Made by a program: the position numbers and the translations under genes. DNA of 17,975 bases, from assembly GCA_938041705.1 (NCBI GenBank), contig CALISP010000031.1:1-17975 (forward strand). The letters are read 5' to 3'. The stretch comes from an uncultured Cocleimonas sp. (lineage in GTDB: Bacteria > Pseudomonadota > Gammaproteobacteria > Thiotrichales > Thiotrichaceae). Positions 16,022-17,975 of this stretch are shown piece by piece. Under the pieces are notes generated by a model. That model was not told the origin of the DNA. It worked only from the letters and a program-made list of their open reading frames with translations, and did not search any database. Position 1 is the first letter of the stretch. Every line of letters starts with the position of its first letter.

Positions 16022-17224
16022 TTATTTAGATATGGTTTTGTTATTTTTTAAATAGTCCAAAGCTTCATCATAACTTCCTTTAAAACATACACGATCATGT
16101 TTATTTGCACTTTGGTAATCATACATAGGGTCGTAATATTCAACTAATAAAGCATTCACTACAGGAATAAATCCTGTAGTGGAGCCAGACTCTTTTCTAT
16201 TATCAATAGCTATTTGCATTTGCTCACGTGCTTGTTCGTATCTAACTCCGCCCAAACGTTTTTTAATTTTATCGAGGCTACCTAATAAGTGTTTAGAGAG
16301 CTCTAACTCGCCCTGCTCTTCACCATAAACATCATTAAATGATTCTTGAGTATCTAAAATATACTCATCAATACTCACTTTGTTTCGTTCTTCTTCAGAA
16401 ACTTCTAACATGACTAATGGTGAGTTCTGCATTGCTTCATGAAGACATGGTGGTAAACCTACAGAACCAACATTGCGGGCTTCATCTTCAATCACTATCA
16501 CTTTATGTCCAGCCGCTTCTTTTTTTAGTAGTTCGATAGCCAAGGCATTTTCAAAATTAATTTGAGTGGGTTGTGGCGTTGCTGTTGGTCCAAATGCAGA
16601 ACCACGATGATTGGCTAAGCCTTCAAGATCAATACTATTATCTAATTGCTTAAGTAATCGAGTTTTACCTGATCCCGTTCGACCACCTAAAATTATCATA
16701 GGCATATCTTTACTAATACGTTCAATCGTATCTATAAGGAATCGGCGAAGTGCTTTATATCCACCCTCTACTCGCGGGTATTGAATATCAGTTTCATCAA
16801 TCAACCATTGTTGAGATATTTGTGAACGCAATCCTCCTCTAAAGCAATAAAGGACACCCCCCCACTTTTGAGGTGTTTTATTATCACTATGAATACCTTC
16901 ACTTTGATCAACAAGATTATTTCCACACCCTGAAAAGAACTCAGCCCATGCTTGTTGACGCTGCTTGCGATCATCAGGTGTTACTAGTTTTGCTCCAAGT
17001 AATATTGCCGCATCTTGGCCTTGCTCTTTGTACTCAATACCGACAGCTTCGCGTTCTACATCTGTCATTAAAGGTATATTAACCGCATTTGGAAATGCAC
17101 CCAGTTTGAACTCAACAGGTGCGCGGACATCTAACAACGGTACATCATTTAAAAACAAAGCAGCGTAATCATCCATAGTAGGATGATTACCTTGGGGAAG
17201 ACCTTCTAATTCTAAATCAGTCAT
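16022..17224 (-). CDS. mnmH: tRNA 2-selenouridine synthase (SelU/MnmH) with an in-frame insertion
   Basis: MnmH replaces sulfur of 2-thiouridine at the wobble position of Lys, Glu and Gln tRNAs by selenium from selenophosphate, via a geranylated intermediate. The rhodanese domain (about residues 15-165) contains LLDVRAPVEF and the active-site cysteine C127 in LYCFRGGLRSQ. The P-loop domain has GGRTGSGKT (lysine K187), DLEGLANHRGSAFG and a C-terminal EYYDPMYDYQ. It has 400 residues against about 364 in E. coli. Some of the excess is an N-terminal extension of about ten residues. About twenty residues (N103 to G122) lie between QAWAEFFSG and GVLYCFRGG, where E. coli and Pseudomonas relatives have a short loop. 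That stretch overlaps repeat copy D. The ATG lies inside the selD 3' end (ATGACTGA, 8-base overlap), indicating coupled translation. Confidence 0.95.
   Translation of the reverse strand: MTDLELEGLPQGNHPTMDDYAALFLNDVPLLDVRAPVEFKLGAFPNAVNIPLMTDVEREAVGIEYKEQGQDAAILLGAKLVTPDDRKQRQQAWAEFFSGCGNNLVDQSEGIHSDNKTPQKWGGVLYCFRGGLRSQISQQWLIDETDIQYPRVEGGYKALRRFLIDTIERISKDMPMIILGGRTGSGKTRLLKQLDNSIDLEGLANHRGSAFGPTATPQPTQINFENALAIELLKKEAAGHKVIVIEDEARNVGSVGLPPCLHEAMQNSPLVMLEVSEEERNKVSIDEYILDTQESFNDVYGEEQGELELSKHLLGSLDKIKKRLGGVRYEQAREQMQIAIDNRKESGSTTGFIPVVNALLVEYYDPMYDYQSANKHDRVCFKGSYDEALDYLKNNKTISK
16847..16884 (-). repeat. Dispersed palindromic element, copy D, inside the mnmH reading frame
   Basis: ACACC (16854-16858) and GGTGT (16872-16876) are inverted within ATAAAGGACACCCCCCCACT and its continuation TTTGAGGTGTTTTATTAT. 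The core with seven C matches intergenic copy C. On the coding strand the element is read in frame as approximately NKTPQKWGGVLY. It therefore contributes the end of the MnmH insertion and runs into the family-conserved GxLY before the active-site cysteine. Confidence 0.68.
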
Positions 17225-17975
17225 TTATGGTTATAAGCTCTGCTGAAGTATCTTTATCTGTAAGCTGCCCGATGACTTCTAAAGCTAAACCTTCTGCAGC
17301 AATAACATCTAAAAATAGTTGTTCATTTTTACCATCAACAGCTACTAATAAACCTCCACTCGTTTGAGGATCACAAACAATGGATTGTTGAATAGATGTC
17401 ATAACTGAAATTGTATGGCCATAGCTTTCAAAGTTGCGTTGTGCCCCACCCGGTGAACAACCTTGCTCTAAATAGTCCATTACATGTGGCAATAAAGGCA
17501 ATTTAGAATAAGAAATTTCAGCTTTTACATCACTACCTTCGCATACTTCACGTAAATGACCACCTAACCCGAAGCCAGTAACATCCGTTAAAGCTGTTAC
17601 ACATTCAAGTTGAGCTAGTTTTTCACCAATAATATTCAATTTACACATAGAATCAGGCGCAATATGAGCATGTTCTGCTTTTATGAGTTTCTTTTTTTGT
17701 GCAGTAGATAATATCCCAACACCAAGAGGCTTAGTCAAATAAAGCTTATTGCCTGCCTTAGCTGTTGAGTTTTGTTTAACTTGATGGCTCGGCACTGTTC
17801 CTGTAACAGCTAATCCAAAAATTGGCTCTGGCGCATCTATACTGTGACCACCTGCCAATGACATCCCCGCATCTTTACAGGCTTGTCTTCCACCCTCGAT
17901 AACTTGCTGACCTACTTCTGCGGGTAATTTATCTAATGGCCAGCCAAAAATAGCAATTGCCATAATCGGTTTTCC
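17217..17975 (-). CDS. selD: Selenophosphate synthase (selenide, water dikinase), N-terminal part beyond the window
   Basis: SelD makes selenophosphate from selenide and ATP, the selenium donor for MnmH and for selenocysteine synthesis. The visible 252 codons are the C-terminal three quarters of an enzyme of about 345 residues. The frame remains open to the right edge (GKPIMAIAIFGWP), so the methionine at 17963 is internal, not the start. Family motifs are GGHSIDAPEPIFGLAVTG, LTKPLGVGIL, DVTGFGLGGHLREV and CDPQTSGGLLVAV. The catalytic Cys/Sec and the ATP-binding N-terminus lie outside. The TGA stop at 17217-17219 overlaps the mnmH start. The pairing indicates at least a selenouridine branch; no selA, selB or selenocysteine tRNA is in view. 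Confidence 0.96.
   Translation of the reverse strand, partial: GKPIMAIAIFGWPLDKLPAEVGQQVIEGGRQACKDAGMSLAGGHSIDAPEPIFGLAVTGTVPSHQVKQNSTAKAGNKLYLTKPLGVGILSTAQKKKLIKAEHAHIAPDSMCKLNIIGEKLAQLECVTALTDVTGFGLGGHLREVCEGSDVKAEISYSKLPLLPHVMDYLEQGCSPGGAQRNFESYGHTISVMTSIQQSIVCDPQTSGGLLVAVDGKNEQLFLDVIAAEGLALEVIGQLTDKDTSAELITIND

Noticed and set aside
2985..16884. The C-run repeats as a CRISPR array
   Set aside because: Copies are kilobases apart, vary in length and have no regular spacers or leader.
17217..17963. A complete 248-residue SelD starting at 17963
   Set aside because: The frame continues open to the window edge and that methionine lies inside the conserved GKPIMAIAIFGWP segment, so the gene is simply cut by the window.

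Overview
The window is an AT-rich chromosomal stretch of a gammaproteobacterium. The evidence is gene content: a Pseudomonas/Oceanospirillales-style ilvI-ilvH-ilvC operon, an overlapping selD-mnmH pair, an elongator tRNA-Met and an OmpR-type two-component pair. The genus cannot be named from this sequence. Almost all genes are housekeeping. No phage, plasmid, insertion sequence, CRISPR array or recognisable defence island is visible.

Layout from low to high coordinates. (1) A sensor histidine kinase, cut by the left edge, and its OmpR-family response regulator lie on the minus strand with a 1-base stop/start overlap. The regulator is preceded by a cluster of inverted repeats. (2) A DUF4397 lipoprotein gene, minus strand. 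(3) The branched-chain amino acid operon ilvI-ilvH-ilvC, minus strand, ending in a clear intrinsic terminator. (4) A tRNA-Met(CAU) gene, minus strand, with a near-consensus sigma70 promoter and a strong terminator. (5) A 1418-residue SNF2-family helicase, plus strand. (6) A convergent minus-strand pair: a ~1000-residue NAD-type glutamate dehydrogenase followed 30 bases later by a secreted START-like protein. (7) A small glycine-rich lipoprotein, plus strand. (8) selD (cut by the right edge) and mnmH, minus strand, overlapping by 8 bases. SelD makes selenophosphate and MnmH uses it to put 2-selenouridine into tRNA wobble positions.

The most unusual signal is a dispersed family of short palindrome-like elements. 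Each has a C-rich arm close to GACACCCCCCCACTTTT at its low-coordinate end and a partner arm resembling GGTGTTTTAT at the other, with 0 to about 60 bases between them. I count five copies: 2985-3089, 6641-6676, 11447-11518, 15911-15943 and 16847-16884. All have the C-rich arm on the same side. Four are intergenic, two of them between convergent gene ends where they look like bidirectional terminators. The fifth lies in frame inside mnmH and coincides with a ~20-residue insertion just before the catalytic-cysteine strand of the rhodanese domain. This looks like a mobile or expanding short repeat (REP/MITE-like) that can enter genes and be translated, comparable in logic to Rickettsia palindromic elements. 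No transposase for it is present here.
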